Part shown: piece after piece, positions 34,580 to 47,503 of the stretch
Layout of the letters: the number at the start of each line of letters is the position of its first letter
Numbering within the stretch: position 1 is the first letter of the stretch
Position numbers and translations under genes: made by a program
Source of the DNA: Sipunculus nudus
Lineage: Eukaryota > Annelida > Sipuncula > Golfingiida > Sipunculidae
DNA length: 64,000 nucleotides
Direction: 5' to 3'
Assembly (NCBI GenBank): GCA_026874595.1
Contig: CM049317.1
Coordinates: 66,316,618-66,380,617, forward strand
Notes under the pieces: generated by a model
The model's input: only the letters and a program-made list of their open reading frames with translations
Told to the model about the DNA's origin: nothing
Database searches by the model: none

Positions 34580-35480
34580 CAATAAAAAACTCCAAAGCAA
34601 AATAAAGATAGAAAAAAGCTCTAGTTCACTTGTTAAATTTCTGGACAGTGAACCAGCTAGTTCATGCAGGGTCTGCAAGGAATTAGTAACTAATGACGAT
34701 GGTATCAAGTGTGACTATTGCCATGGATGGCTACATGGAACAACACACGGGTCTTGCTGTCAGCTTCCAACCTCAGTGTTTAACTTTCTTGTTTAGTGCC
34801 CCAGTACAGCTATAAAATACTACTTCCAATTAGTGAAAATTCGTCCAGTATAAATGACCCAGATGACTGATTTGCATGTCAGGATGCTCAACTTGAGGCA
34901 TTAACAACAATAGTACACTCCTTGCAAAAGCAGAATGAAAAAATCCTAGATAAACTGGTTCATGTAAAACAGGATGAAAAAATCGAGGAGAAAATAAAGA
35001 CACATGTGACAGAAGGATTGAACAGTCAAAAAGAAAAGGAGGAGAGACAGAATAACCTAGTTATATTCAATGTCAATAAAGTGAGGACAATGGCACTGAT
35101 AGTGAGCGACAGCATGATAGATAGGAAATATTAAACATACTTTGGTTTGTGCGACGAGAGATAAAAATAAGTGATAAAAAAGGACTGAAGGGGACTTGGG
35201 AAACGTAAGGTCGGTCCCCATTCAATCTGACCCCAAACCAAGACCAATCAAGTTTGTATTTGGTGATCCAGAAACAAAAATAACATTCTTAAAAAAAGCC
35301 TGGACTCTGAAATATCATACAAAACACAAAAAATAGGAAGAGCTGCAGACAAAACCTTGACTGAAAGAAACCAGGAGAAAGTAGTCAAACAGGAATTTTA
35401 TACCAGGAGGCGGACCGGACAGGATGTGGTTAATCTACATGGGTAAAGTGATGACTAAAAGTCAGAAGGAAATCTAAAAA
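34580..35480 (+). mobile_element. LINE ORF1 remnant, copy B (better preserved finger)
   Basis: Counterpart of A 1490-2340. The PHD-like finger (34665-34797) keeps C-R-V-C ... C-D-Y-C-H and H-G-S-C-C with no stop. The coiled-coil segment at 34922-35134 reads Q-K-Q-N-E-K-I-L-D-K and ends with the R-Q-N-N-L-V-I-F-N-V start of the RNA-binding domain. The endonuclease part present in A is deleted. B is closer to the ancestral element in ORF1, A in ORF2. Confidence 0.72.
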
Positions 35481-35489
35481 AAGAGAGCG

Positions 35490-36901
35490 TTCACAGATTC
35501 ATGATTTTTTTTTGCACTCTGGCTTTCATTTTGCTCATTGTTCAGCATTCCTTGATTTCAGCTGATAGTTATGGCACATGGGCCACTAGTTTGAAAAGAT
35601 CACAAAAATAGGCTCCCTATACCCCCAGAAATAGGCTGAGCAGTGTATCCAAGAGCACTAGTATTTTAGCAAATATATATTGTTTGTAATAAAAAAAGCA
35701 TAGTTAGTCGGCTTGGGATAGGATATTAGGACAAACAATTCAGCAGAGTGGACATTGGTAAATTATCGTTCGTACTTCGCTTGTGTGTGAACAGGTTTAG
35801 TTGCGAGGCCAAGCCAAGCATGCTTGCCTGGCCACACAAAATATCAGTTCATTCCCAGTTGTGTAATATGCGTAACATCGCTGTTATTCAACTAATTCAT
35901 TATTTCACTTTACTGTAAAGAAGAACAATACTCAAACACGATCGTCTTGCTGTCACTTGTCAGAGATATGGAGTCAAAGAAGTGAAAACAGACGACGTTA
36001 TGCTTTGAAGACAAGCTGACAATCCTTGAGCAGCTATGCCGTGGCTACACACCTGTCATCATCGAGACGTTAAGAAAAGAAGGAACATTCTTAAAAAACA
36101 AAGTCAGGAAGTCAAATCTGCAACCTCGGCTAGGCCATTCGACAAGTTTATACCTAAGTTAGATATGAAAATTATAAATTATAATCTTTAAGGTTTGCTC
36201 TACGTTCGTTCAAAAATTTTATTTCCTTGCTTTTCACTCAGTTTGTATGTACTGCTTCGGAGCCGCCTAGGAGCATTTAAAGAAACTAAATGAGCTTCAC
36301 CAATAGTGATGTCATTTGACCTTTCCCTCCAGCGAATTTGTTTTAAAAAGGACATGCATGTATCCTAAAAACAGGTTAGACTGATCTTTACCAATCAAAC
36401 TCTGCAATGAATGCAATGCGTTATATGTCAGACATGTAGATCGAAAAAGAACATAGTGTTACCTCAGTAAAATGGAGTTAAATTTATCATTAACTGTCAT
36501 TAACTTGCCGCTTGACCCCTGACCGATTCTTTTTTCTGAAAGAAAAGCTCGTCCTCTGACGCTTTTGGAAAAACGACGTTCTACTGTATTTGTAATTAGC
36601 AAGACAAAAACAAGTACAATTATGTGCTTTTATCAAGATTTTTACCACAGTTCACAGTATAATACCCTTTGCCGCCAGACATTGTTGATGGGCTCTCTAT
36701 TCACTGAGGCACAATCCATAAAAATATTGTTGATATTCATTCTTATTGATTTGAGGTACTCAGGCACACAACCCACCGGACAAACAAACAGACGTGAAAC
36801 TTCCAAGATTTAATCAAGTACTTTTTTTACCCACATGGATTATATTTCCTCATATTTTCATTGAAATCCATACATGACTGTTTCATCCTGTTTAAATACT
36901 C

Positions 36902-36932
<31 letters not shown>

Positions 36933-37000
36933 GAAACATAAAATATAACCTCAGGCCAGTATCATTGCTTCATGTTATGCTGAGATATCTTTTTAAAATA
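35490..37000. other. Non-coding, shared then B-specific
   Basis: 35495-36510 mirrors A 3313-4320. 36511-37000 is unlike A and holds no recognised gene, only the CAGA microsatellite. Confidence 0.4.
36901..36932. repeat. (CAGA)n microsatellite
   Basis: Eight uninterrupted CAGA units in the B-specific piece just downstream of the HNMT copy B stop codon. Confidence 0.95.
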
Positions 37001-37007
37001 TATCTCG

Positions 37008-37207
37008 CTACTCGAATGGTTTCTTAATGGAAAAAGCATCACTTGTGGAATTAATAAACAGTCTGCCATCTTTCTTTAAGGAAATTTTTGTAAGCTCATC
37101 GCAAAAATTAGTCACTAGCTCTGGAGGTGCTGTGTTTCTGAAATTTATCACTCCTGTCAAAAAGTCAAGCAGCATCTGTCCGTCTTCTTTATCAGTGAAC
37201 ACCTCAG
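37008..37207 (-). pseudogene. HNMT-like gene, copy B, last exon
   Basis: 200 bp as in copy A, acceptor TTTTTACAG|CTGAGG, stop TAG at 37008-37010. It is intact and nearly identical to A, still ending KKPFE. The weak divergence implies either recent duplication or recent inactivation of copy B. Confidence 0.85.
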
Positions 37208-38581
37208 CTGTAAAAAATTAATGCAAATTCTTCAGTAGGTATACATTTAGGTAATGGTCAGTAAGATAAGGCCAGAAACACAGATTGGTTTCTCAAGCTC
37301 TTGAGTGCCTCAAGTTTGACCTCCATGCATCAGAATGTTTAGTTTGATTTCTGCTATAAATTTACAAATTCTAGGCGCCTATCCTGTCATACAGAATTCT
37401 CTTCCAAGAAAAAAAAATGGTAAGATTTGAAAACATTTAAAGTGCCCTTCCCTGGTCAGGCCAAGCAAAAACATTTCACTGTTCTATGGGTTTGCTTGCA
37501 CCATTTGTTTGTTCTCTGACTCATAAAGAACAATGATTTATTTTTTTGTGGCCATACACTTCTATTATTGTTTTGTCTTCCAGTGATCATTTGAAATATT
37601 TATGTAAAAGTCAAATTCTGGAAAAAAATTTTTGAGAGCCACATATTTACATTGGACACCTTCTTTTTCACTGGGTTAAACATTTGTGATCTTCACCGAA
37701 TATAATAATTCCCCTTGTGCAAATATGGTAAATTTTAAATCCTTGCAAACAAAAAGGCAACTACAGTATAAATGTATGATCAGGGTTATAGCCATGCCGG
37801 TCGGGCCGGTTAGGGGTAGCTGGGACGGGCTTCTGCCAGCCGCTATAAAGCTAATATTGGCAACCTACCAACCGGCACCTAAGATCTTAAAGATCGTCAA
37901 AAAAACAGCTGCCAGCCATGAAACTTTGGTTGTTAAAACCCAAAGCGTCATTCGTACCTGATAAGAATGTTTACAAGGATGAATCAATCAAGAGACAAAA
38001 TATCATTAAAATGTAGTTAAAACCCATAAATAACGCAAAGATAAAGCTAACATATTTCGTAATCGAGTGTGTGCACTCAGTGTGAATATCTGACAGTATC
38101 ATAGTTGGTGCAAGATGCAATGGCTAATACACCAGAATCCCCTATGTGATTAGCCGATTGCCGAGTCAAGGTCACAGTGCACATCCATAAAGTTCCAGTT
38201 TACCGGGTCTGTCTTAAGCTGGAGAATCCCGGAGAGCCGGAGAGTATTTTATACAATTGTTAGTTACAAAGAAACATTAATATTGCTTGAAAACCTGTAC
38301 CATATTACTCTAAGTATGTCTTTCAACTCTTCAAAGAATGTTGTAAATAATAATTATTGTATTATTAAGTATTTTTAAGAGCTAAATATTAGACTCATCA
38401 CTCGTGTGTATAGTATAGGTTTATAGTCCATTTCACCTCCCCTGTCCACCTATTTTGAGAGCTTCCCAATGCCATTAAAAACATGTAAAACCAAGGAGCT
38501 TCAGAGCGCCCTGGCATTGGATCCTACCAAGGTGAGTGCTTTACAATTTACTATTAAAAACAGAAAAGATATAATACAAAC

Positions 38582-38728
38582 TGATATCACATCGACTGAT
38601 CAGCAGGTATTTCTGATAAGGCAGCTCCAGTGCCTCCAGTGCCCAAGCTATGGTATCGCTGAATTTGTACGCAAATCCATCTACTTTCACCAGATGACCT
38701 TTGAACTTCTCCAAAACGCAATGGTGGC
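38582..38728 (-). pseudogene. HNMT-like gene, copy B, exon 3 with lost acceptor
   Basis: The acceptor AG used in copies A and C is AT here (GTTCAT|CTTCAG). The next AG lies exactly six bases downstream and would give a 147 bp exon in the same phase, losing only two residues. The donor GATATCA|GTTTGT is kept and the exon is open. This is a possible neutral acceptor shift or a second lesion in a decaying copy. Confidence 0.78.
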
Positions 38729-39411
38729 CTGAAGATGAACATACAGAAAGTTAGTAGTCCAAACTCATTCAGATGTTTAAATTTTCAGTCATTAAGTTTT
38801 AAATTAATACTACTATTTCGTGATATTAAAATGCATTTTACCTTCATTCTCAGTTCCTCCACGAGTTGTTCATGTATACAGTACATTTTACAATTTTTAC
38901 AATTTACAATTTACAATTTACAAAATTATGTTATAAGAAAGACCAGTATAAACTGTTTTTAAAATCAAATTAGGAAATATAAGATTCATTTGAACCTGCT
39001 AGTAAACGATATAGTTCAAACATTTAACCTAAACTAGAAACATAACAAAAAAGTGAATTTGAGTATATAGAAATAAAGGTTTGTCCAGAACAAAGACTCA
39101 AGCATCCGAGTTAAAACTAAAAAAGCTGGCTATATATTAGTTCTTGCATTGTTTACGTAGCTCCTGACAGATGGCACTGCAATTGGTCATTCATAAAAAA
39201 TATCACAGGTTTCAGGATTTATGGGGAAGATTTAGGAAATGATCTCAATTAGGGCACACTTCAATAAGCCCCAACAGTTCAAGAGCAAAAATAGGCAATT
39301 TGAAGGTGTGGCCACATACAAGTTTACATGACATAAGTCGAGTGGTAATGCCTTCAAGTATAACATAGATAACAAAACAGTAATTCATAATCTGAAGGTA
39401 AAAAAGTTTAC

Positions 39412-39732
39412 CTTTGTTTGCGTGAAATATAAGCATTATGCCCCCTGGTGACAAACATTGGAAATAATGTGCTATCGTTTCCTGAACGTTGTCTACGTAA
39501 TACAGCATGTGTATCATGTGGATGAAGTTGAAGGACTGTGAAGGATGCTCACGCTTCATATACTCACCAGCTGTCTCTTCAAGCAAGTGGAATGAGACAT
39601 TTTTAAATTTACCGCTCTCTGTGATGTTGGTTTTAAAATACGACATCTGCTCATTGTTTGGGTCCAAGGTTGTGTAATCGATAGCTTTGTACTTCTTCGT
39701 TAACTGGTCCAAGATGATGCCATCTTTGTCCC
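39412..39732 (-). pseudogene. HNMT-like gene, copy B, exon 2
   Basis: Same length (321 bp), phases and splice sites as copy A exon 2 (acceptor TTTAAG|GGGAC, donor AAAG|GTAAAC), and open throughout. A few replacements are visible (TADEYM becomes TAGEYM, FKCLS becomes FQCLS). The exon itself is not damaged; it is called pseudogene only because of the frameshift upstream. Confidence 0.85.
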
Positions 39733-42700
39733 CTTAAATAAAACTGTCAATTACAAAACAGTATTATCAATGTCGGATGATTGATTATTTTTCTACTACC
39801 TTATTACCCCACCTTTTCATTAAGAATTTAAGACAGGTTTAATTTCTTTCGAAATACATCCAAACACTAGAGATATGTTATTCTCACCAAACAAAACCCA
39901 GTGCTACAGGTGTACAGCAGAGGAAATTGATTATTGATGCAACCACCAGTCTTGTATACAAGCTAAAGCAATCCAAGATCTATGGACAAGCAAAATTTCA
40001 GGCTGATATGTTAAACCACTCCTGAGAGAAATGCATATATGTATTCTACAAATACATGATTGTAGTTCGCAGTATTAGTCTCATGTATGAGAAATCTACC
40101 AAAGACGGATGAACACGCAAAATTGCAGGCCATATATACCTCAAACCATTCCTAAGTCACCTGTCTAGTCTAAGACAAAGATTTCAATAATTTTTTTGGT
40201 CAAACAATCAATAAAATATCATGCCAGAGTACAGTTTAAACGTTAAATCATTTAATTATGTTATACAAATTAAAATAAAAAGTCATAAAATTCATTATGA
40301 CTATCGGGTATTTCTATTTGGGAAATATACATTTTATTTTCCTATTTCATGGATTCTAGGCGTAAATTACAATTCACCCAATATCCTTCAACAGGAACTA
40401 TAATATTCGAACTGCTATTCATCTATTTTCTTTTAAATATAGACGTATAAAGACGCCATGGAATATATAACATTTGTCAATAGTGTTTGCATGGGTTCTT
40501 TTTCTGTTCTAGATATGAACTCTCACTCTGTCGCCGGAGGCTAATAAATATGTTTGGAGAAAGATTAAATAAAAGCCTAAATAGGATTTTCCTGGATTTT
40601 CTTTTCCATATAACTTAGAAGTAAATGAATTTAATACATATTGACTTTATCATCTCACAATTGTTTTGAATCTTCCACTAACAGAAGTTAATAAAAACGG
40701 ATTGAAATAAATCATAGTAACTGGTGAATTGTTTATACAAGCGTGCGATAATGACTATAGATTGATCAATAATAATTAAAAACTATCAATTAATTAATAT
40801 TTAAGTAAATGTTAACATAACCTTTAGTTTTACTTTGTGGTTTGAAGATTTTACTGTTTTTTCGAGCCCTGCCTTTATCTTAAAATATACAGGGACTTCT
40901 CATTTATTCATGGAAACGCCACAATTGTTGATTTTAGGTGACAGAATATGTCTTGTTCTTCCTTTCGGACCTGTTTTTTTCATATATTGGATATCTTGTT
41001 TATTTTGCTCTAAATATATCTGAAAGCAAACAAAATTTGTATGCTTGTTTCACTGAATTGAATATTTAAAAATATATTTTGAAAGTACTTATACCCTCGC
41101 CAATATATTTACGTTTAAACTCTTATTTTTACGAGGTTTAATAGCCAGGAAATATTAAAACAACTTATATATAGGATAGGGATAAAAGTAAAGTAATTTG
41201 GCGCAATATTTAAGAATGAAACAGTATTTTCTTGACTATGAAACCCTGAAATATAGATTATAAATGCAGACTTGACGGAAGGTATGTATCTGAAAAAAAT
41301 TCGCATGTGTAAGCTGATGACAGCTGCTTGCTAGTTGGATAAAACTACATACATACCATCTAATACGCATGAAACGAAAACATTCACGTCACGTGTTCGT
41401 CTGTGTACGAATAGACAAGTTTGGTGCAGCCTATAACTGGTATTCGCACGTTTTGAGTCCTTGGAGCCATGCTTGGGGGGGGGGGGGGGGCGAACGCAAT
41501 TACCCACCCCTTATAGTCTAAACGCCCTTTAAATTATCTCGTAATGATATTATATTCAGAGATGAAAATTAACTTGTGCACACGCAGGGGTCCAATTACA
41601 AACTTGTGTTTCCATTAATTAACAGAAAGCTTATATATTTCTAAAATAATGACAAACGTAAACATTCAAAAGTATTAAACAACATTGAAACATTTGAAAA
41701 TTTATGTAAGGGATCCGAAACCCCGTTATAATCGATGTTATACTCTAATTGTAAATATCTTTCATTAATTGCAAATAATATTATACTCTAAATAAACTTG
41801 GGGATGATTACAGTGGCCATCCCCCTTGCTAAAAGGTAGGGGATATAAACCTCCCCCCCCCCCGCCAATACACACATAGGCCTATATAGACGCCATTGTG
41901 CATGCTCAGTGCTCTGTTGCGATTCCTTTAAAAAGTTTTATGCAGTTCCTGTATGCAGTCGCGTCTTTGCAGAGGTTAGATCTTTTAGAACAAATGATAT
42001 ATACGCCTATGCGACTATTCATTCAATCTGGGCAATCTTCTACGCAGGGTCAAGCCCTATAGTGTCATATGAACAGACCCAGCAAATTATAGATTTGTAA
42101 AGTGTGCTGGATCTGAATGAACCGATCCAGTTGCATTGCTATTCCTGTGAACGATATGCCACCCTGGATCTCTTTGTCCTCACTTTTAATGACGGCAGTT
42201 TATAGGCCTACTGGATAAAGCTGCGTTTAACGGGCGCGCGGATTGCGAAGTGTTACAGCAGAACGCGGTATGCGGGAAACGATATTATATCGCATGGAGC
42301 ATTTACTTGGCGGGCGGTTAAACAGTGCGATATGGGTAAGATGATGTCAAGTCCCGCTGAGTCGCGCTGTATCTATATGATTCAGGTATTAGGTAACCAG
42401 ACCCAATGAGTGCTGTACCGCGCGCGGAATGCGGATCAATACTCCCCTGAGAATTCCATTTTATCGCGTGCTTCATACCGCATAGCGCGGCTCCGGTAAA
42501 CGCTCTATGATAAAATAACTAGAGCGAAAAAGAAAATCTTTTTCGCAGAACGTATACCGCGCGCCCGGGTTAACGCAGCTTAATCCTCCTCCCTTCGTCT
42601 TAGTTAAGTGGTCTCAAGGCATGTTTAATTAGCCATAAAAATTATCAATGGATAGTCAATTGCATATTCATATACATCTTCAACAATTCTAAAATTGAGG

Positions 42701-43524
42701 TTTCACGTAATATCACCAGGCAAGCAAGTGCATTAGTTTGTTTTTAAATATACATCTGCATCACGGGTATTAAACCGCAAAAAACATCCAAAGGTTTTGG
42801 CGAATATAAAATATGTTTAACCGGGTCAAATATATGTTGGTTATATTTGGCATGGGTGTTGCCAATACATGCTTTTTAATAGTATTTGCTACATTTACTT
42901 AGTTATTTTAATTTGCAATTCCCAGGCGAAATAGCTCGATTGTAGCGTAAAAGAATGCTGTATGCACGAGAATAGGCAGGAGATCTATCCTTGAAATTTG
43001 GTGGGTCATATGTGTGATGAATGCAATACATCATGCCCCTGCGTGGAGGTTGCTACCAATTAAATGTTGTGCTATCCTGCGACACGAGAACAGAAAACGA
43101 GTGCATGTGAGCTGCCTGGAACACTTCGCTTTTTAGTGTACTGCTGGTTATAGGCACCATAGAGTATGCCTAGTAACATGGGGTCGTGGAGTGCAACTCT
43201 TTAGCCTTTGGAGAGTCCAGTCGAACGTAAATGACCGAACAACATTTCAGCGACCGGGCCTTTGCATGTGCACCCGAGAGTGTGCAGGGGCGAGTCGAGA
43301 ATTAAGGAAAAGGAGGGGATCATCCCAGAAGAACTGATGACAAAACATATTAAAAGGTCCCCAGTTACGGAGAAGGGGGGAGGGGAGGGGTGTAATGGCG
43401 GAAAATATTGGTCTGACATCCTTACAAAAGGTGTATTGGCCATAACCCGGGGGGGGGGGGGGACCTGTCAGTTTTTACCTTGTCTCGGCTAGGTTGAAGT
43501 GGCTGACGTTGAGTGTATAATTAC
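39733..43524 (-). other. HNMT copy B intron 1
   Basis: Colinear with A intron 1 except for two losses (A 13350-13975 and about 14180-14290). It contains poly(G) runs at 41477-41490 and 43449-43462 and poly(C) near 41852. No second gene. Confidence 0.65.
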
Positions 43525-43704
43525 CTGTGCCACATCCAAGAGATAGGACCTTCAGAGGCCCTGGTGCTTCGTTTTCTCTGACACACTGATCGACAAGCCC
43601 CATGATGTTCTCTTTCAGCCATTCCTTATTGATTTCTGTCTCAGTGTCCTTCTCCTGAAAAATCTTGAAAATTCTGCTGTAGTATTAACATGCACCGCTT
43701 CCAT
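43525..43704 (-). pseudogene. HNMT-like gene, copy B, exon 1 (frameshifted)
   Basis: Homologue of copy A exon 1, but 180 rather than 187 bp: seven bases present in A (17507-17513 region, 'caggatc' on the plus strand) are missing after the sixth codon. The shifted frame meets a TGA about 30 codons from the start. The start has two adjacent ATGs in the same frame, so neither rescues it. The donor CACAG|GTAATT is intact, and the Gly loop reads GCGTG in the original frame. Unless an alternative upstream start exists, this copy cannot make the N-terminal SAM loop in frame, so the gene is probably a pseudogene despite good downstream exons. Confidence 0.85.
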
Positions 43705-43994
43705 CATGGTGGATATATAAAGCCAACTGTCGCTGGCTTGCGCTGAATACACATGAGAGCGATCTCACATTGCACTGATTGAGCGTGGTACCGTTCAAAT
43801 GTTTCATGTGTTATAGAAAATACATGATTATATGCGACCCAAGCGTGTCATCGGTTATGCATGATTGCGATCTTTGCGAAATTAGAGCATACTTGCATTG
43901 TGTATTTTAAGGTTAATCAGAGGATGTGTCTATCTTTTATGAAAGAAATTCTGATTTATTCTGAACTTACACGTCATGTGCATTTGTTGTATTC

Positions 43995-45020
43995 TATCAG
44001 ATGATTTATATTTTTGCATGGGCGCATTTGGTGAGGATTGGGGGACATATATTGTTGTATTGCTAATTGTATGCACCAACACAAAGTTTGCGGATACTAT
44101 GTTGTTTTACCGGATTCCGCCGCCGCCGCTGTCTCTGCAGCCTCCGCGTCCGTTCCCGGAGAATACCTCTGAGACCCTCCAACGATCCTTCCAAACCTGA
44201 CACAGTTATTCGCTCACCTATGTTGTTGTGCCTGATAAAGTCATTTGACGCCACCTGCAAGCGTTCTCGAATGACGTCCATCCGTACGGTTTGCTTTAAT
44301 TGAAAACTGGTCATGACTCAAAACTGGTTCAATGTTTCGGTCTGAATTTTTGCTTGTCATTCCATCTTGGATACCTACATCTTCTACTCAAGACTTGTGG
44401 CGTCATCTGCAATCGTTTTTTTCGTGGCGTTCATCTGTACGTATGCCTTGGGTGAAGTTTGCTAATATTTCAGGAATGGTTCAAAGTATTGGTCTGAAAT
44501 TTGGAATGTCAATTAATCTTGGTGAGTTATCTCGTAGACGAGACAGGTGGCGCCACCTACCTTCACGTTTTCATAGGAGAAATTAATGCCTATATCTAAG
44601 GAATGGTTTGTGCTATTGGTCAGAAATTGTACATGGCTATAGATCGTAGATCCTCCAATCTGGTAATAAGAATGTTGTTGGCGGCATCTGCGACTGTTCT
44701 TGAGTGGCCTTCATCCGTGCGTTGGCTTTTTGTAAAAATCGCTCATATCTCAGAAATGGTTAAAGTTATTGTTCTGAAACCGGCATGCCCATCGATCTCT
44801 GAGAGTTTTCTCGTAGACTAGACAAGTGGCACCAACGACCTTCCGTTTTCGTAAAATGCATTGATGCTCTTTCCTCAGAAGTGGTTTGCCGTATTAGCCT
44901 GAAATTGTGCATATTCATAGATCTTGAAAACTCTCATTTTTTATTCGAGACTGGTGGCGCTATCTGCAGTTGTTTTCGTGTGGTGTCCATCTATCCGTCT
45001 GCTTATATTTTGAATAAATA
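43995..45020 (+). repeat. Header plus palindrome array, block B copy
   Basis: Counterpart of A 17840-18850: header with CCGCCGCCGCTG at 44117, then palindrome-type cores ('gacgccacctgcaagcg', 'gtggcgtcatctgcaatc', 'ggtggcgccacctacc', 'ggtggcgctatctgc'). Confidence 0.82.
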
Positions 45021-45359
45021 TAAACTAAAATGTCCGTCGCACCAAAAATCGCACCATTGAAAAAAATAAATACAACTTCACTATTCAGCAAATGTGTGTG
45101 TGTGTGTGGGGGGGGGGGTATTGAATTTAGTTTACCTTGTAAAAAGGGAATGTTTCGAGTCTCCCCTCCACCACATTGCTTAAAAATTGCTCCCCTGTAT
45201 ATTCATCCGTGTCAGAGGCCGCATGATATTCCGCGTGAATTGATCATAACAAGTGACCCAGATGTCATGACGCTCAGCTGACTAGGAAAACATTCAGAAA
45301 AGGAATTTTATCAATGCCAAATTCTGTAGGTGGTCTCTCTTATCAACGTTAGCATAGCT

Positions 45360-46745
45360 CAGAGGATAGGGGTAACAGAGACCTTATGTTAGGTTTTCAA
45401 GATATTTTTCATGTACCTCCCTAGATGTCAAGTTAGAAGATTCTAGGTGCAATGATTACAATTTGTGCTCTCTTAACAGACAACCACATCTTTGAAAGTC
45501 TCAAGAAAATGTGTAAAATTTGAAAATATTCAGGTGCCACCAATGGGCAAGAACTGATAAAACACTCCATGTTGAATGTGCAAGCAAAGAATCATGGTGA
45601 TTAATTCATAAGTTGTTCAGAAACTGAAGGTTTTTTTTTATAAAATGTTCAATTATACTGAAGGGTACTTACAAGCCCTATGGCTCAAAGGATATGGGTA
45701 ACAGAGACCTAATTTCAAATATCCAGGGAGATTTTTCATGGACGTCTCTTCGTTTTTAATTTAAAGATTGTAGGTTAAATGGTTCCGTTTTTACCCTGTA
45801 ACAGACCACTGCATCTTTGAAGGTCTCAAAATAGCGAAAAAATGCATAAAAAATTCGAAAAAAATCCAGGTGGCACCACCAGTCTGCAGGAACTGATGAA
45901 ACGGACCTTGATGAATGTGCAGAGAATCATGGTGATTAATGCATCAGCTGTTCAGAAACTGGAGCCTTTGTAAAAAATGTTCAATTATTCGGGGGGGGGG
46001 GGGGGCGGGGGGCTGGGGGGGGGGGGAGGATTCTGAGCTAGCTAACTCAGAGGATATGAGTAACAGAGACCTAATTTCAAGTTTCCATCGAGATGTTTCC
46101 TTGGATATATATAGAACAAAGATTCTAGTTCCAATTTTAACCATTTTTACCCTGTTAACAGACAACTATATATCCTAAGGTCTTGAAAATGGAGAAAAAA
46201 TTCGTAAAATTAAAAAAAAATACAGGTCGCGCCACCAGACTGCAAAAACTGATGTAACATTCCACGATCAATCTCCATGCAAAGAATCATGATGATCAAT
46301 GCAATAGTTGTTCAGAAATTTGAATCTTTTGTATCATAATTTAGATTATTCTGGGGGGGGGGGTTATATCAGAGCAATATAGCTCAGAGTTAATGGGTAA
46401 CAGAGACCTAATTTCACGTTTTCAAGGAGATTTTTTATGGGCCTATCGACATATCAAGAGAGAAGATTCTAGGTACGATCGTTATGATTAGTGCCTTGTT
46501 ATCAGATAACCGCATCTTAAGAGGTCTCGAAAACAGGGAAAAATAATCGTAAAAATTGAAAAAAATACAGGTGGTGCCACCAGACTGCAGCAACTGTTGA
46601 AACATTCCATTAATATCCATGCCAAGAATCATGGTGATTAATATAATAGTTGTTCAGATACTTGAGCGTTTGTATCAAATTTTCCATTATTCTGGGTACT
46701 TAGGAGCTCCATAGCTCATGGACGGTTACGGTTACGAGCGGTTAC
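45360..46745 (+). repeat. ~342 bp array, block B copy
   Basis: Four units colinear with A 19300-20540. The palindrome is degraded to 'caggtgccaccaatg' in the first unit and reads GGTGGCACCACC, GGTCGCGCCACC and GGTGGTGCCACC in the next three. A G-rich tract (45991-46030) and another (46354-46363) replace short text in A. Confidence 0.85.
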
Positions 46746-46860
46746 GTGTTGTGCCTGTTGAACAGACAGTCAGACGGACAGCTAGAGAGACAGACGGACA
46801 GACGACGGACAAAGAGTGATCGAAATAGCTCAGATGACTTTCAGTCAGCTGAGCTAAAAA
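46746..46860 (+). repeat. Tail of the ~342 bp array family with terminal hairpin
   Basis: A CAGACGGACAG-type tract, then 'acaaagagtgatcgaaat', then a hairpin (46827-46855: AGCTCAGATGACT, loop, AGTCAGCTGAGCT, one mismatch), then 'aaaaattat'. Block A lacks this tail after its array, where other text follows directly. The same tail occurs alone and inverted at 985-1075. Confidence 0.72.
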
Positions 46861-46974
46861 TTATATAATGAACTATATCTTATTTCTGAAACATATGCAT
46901 TGGCCCTTATACTAATAATGGCAATGACAAAATAGTGCAGCAAATAGTCAAGAGACACGCGTTTATATAGGAGA

Positions 46975-47503
46975 GATTTAGGACTCAAATCCAGACTTTG
47001 ACTCGAGTCCACTTTTATAAGAACTTGGACTTTGACTCGAAGGTTCTGGAATCTTTCTCGAATCTAGCAGAAAAGGCTCTTTTACATACCATAAAGACAT
47101 GTACGAACCATGCAACAGATAATAAGGCAACATTAAACTAAATTTACCGCACTTTAGTTCGGCACACAGGCGCTAAAGGTAATTAAATATGTTAACATTC
47201 AAGTCAAGAGCATGAATAAACTAACTTAAAAATACACCTGATCATCTTAATTATCCCTAAAGAATTTCGTTTAAAAAGAAATGTTAACATTCAAGTAAAG
47301 AGCATGATTAAACTATCTTAAAAATACACATAATCATCTAAAATATCCATGTAGAATTTCTTTTTAAAAAGAGCTGGTATTGGACTCTGACTTGTACTCG
47401 GCTTACAAGTAATCGGGACTTGAAGAACGTGGATTTGTACTCGAACCTCAAGGACTCGGACTTGTACTCGGACTCGGATGTTGTGGACTCGACTGCATCA
47501 CTG
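46975..47503. mobile_element. hAT-type MITE ('GACTCGGACTTG' inverted repeats)
   Basis: Right end, read on the minus strand: CAGTGATGCAGTCGAGTCC followed by several GGACTCGG/CTTGTACTCG words. The left part carries 'ggactcaaatccagactttgactcgagtcc'. Terminal text is mirrored, but the left extremity is worn. It is present only in block B. Confidence 0.65.
47191..47375 (+). repeat. 92 bp tandem duplication inside the MITE
   Basis: 'gttaacattcaagtcaagagcatgaataaacta' recurs at 47283 with few changes, each copy ending in 'gaatttc.ttt.aaaaagaa'. Confidence 0.85.
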
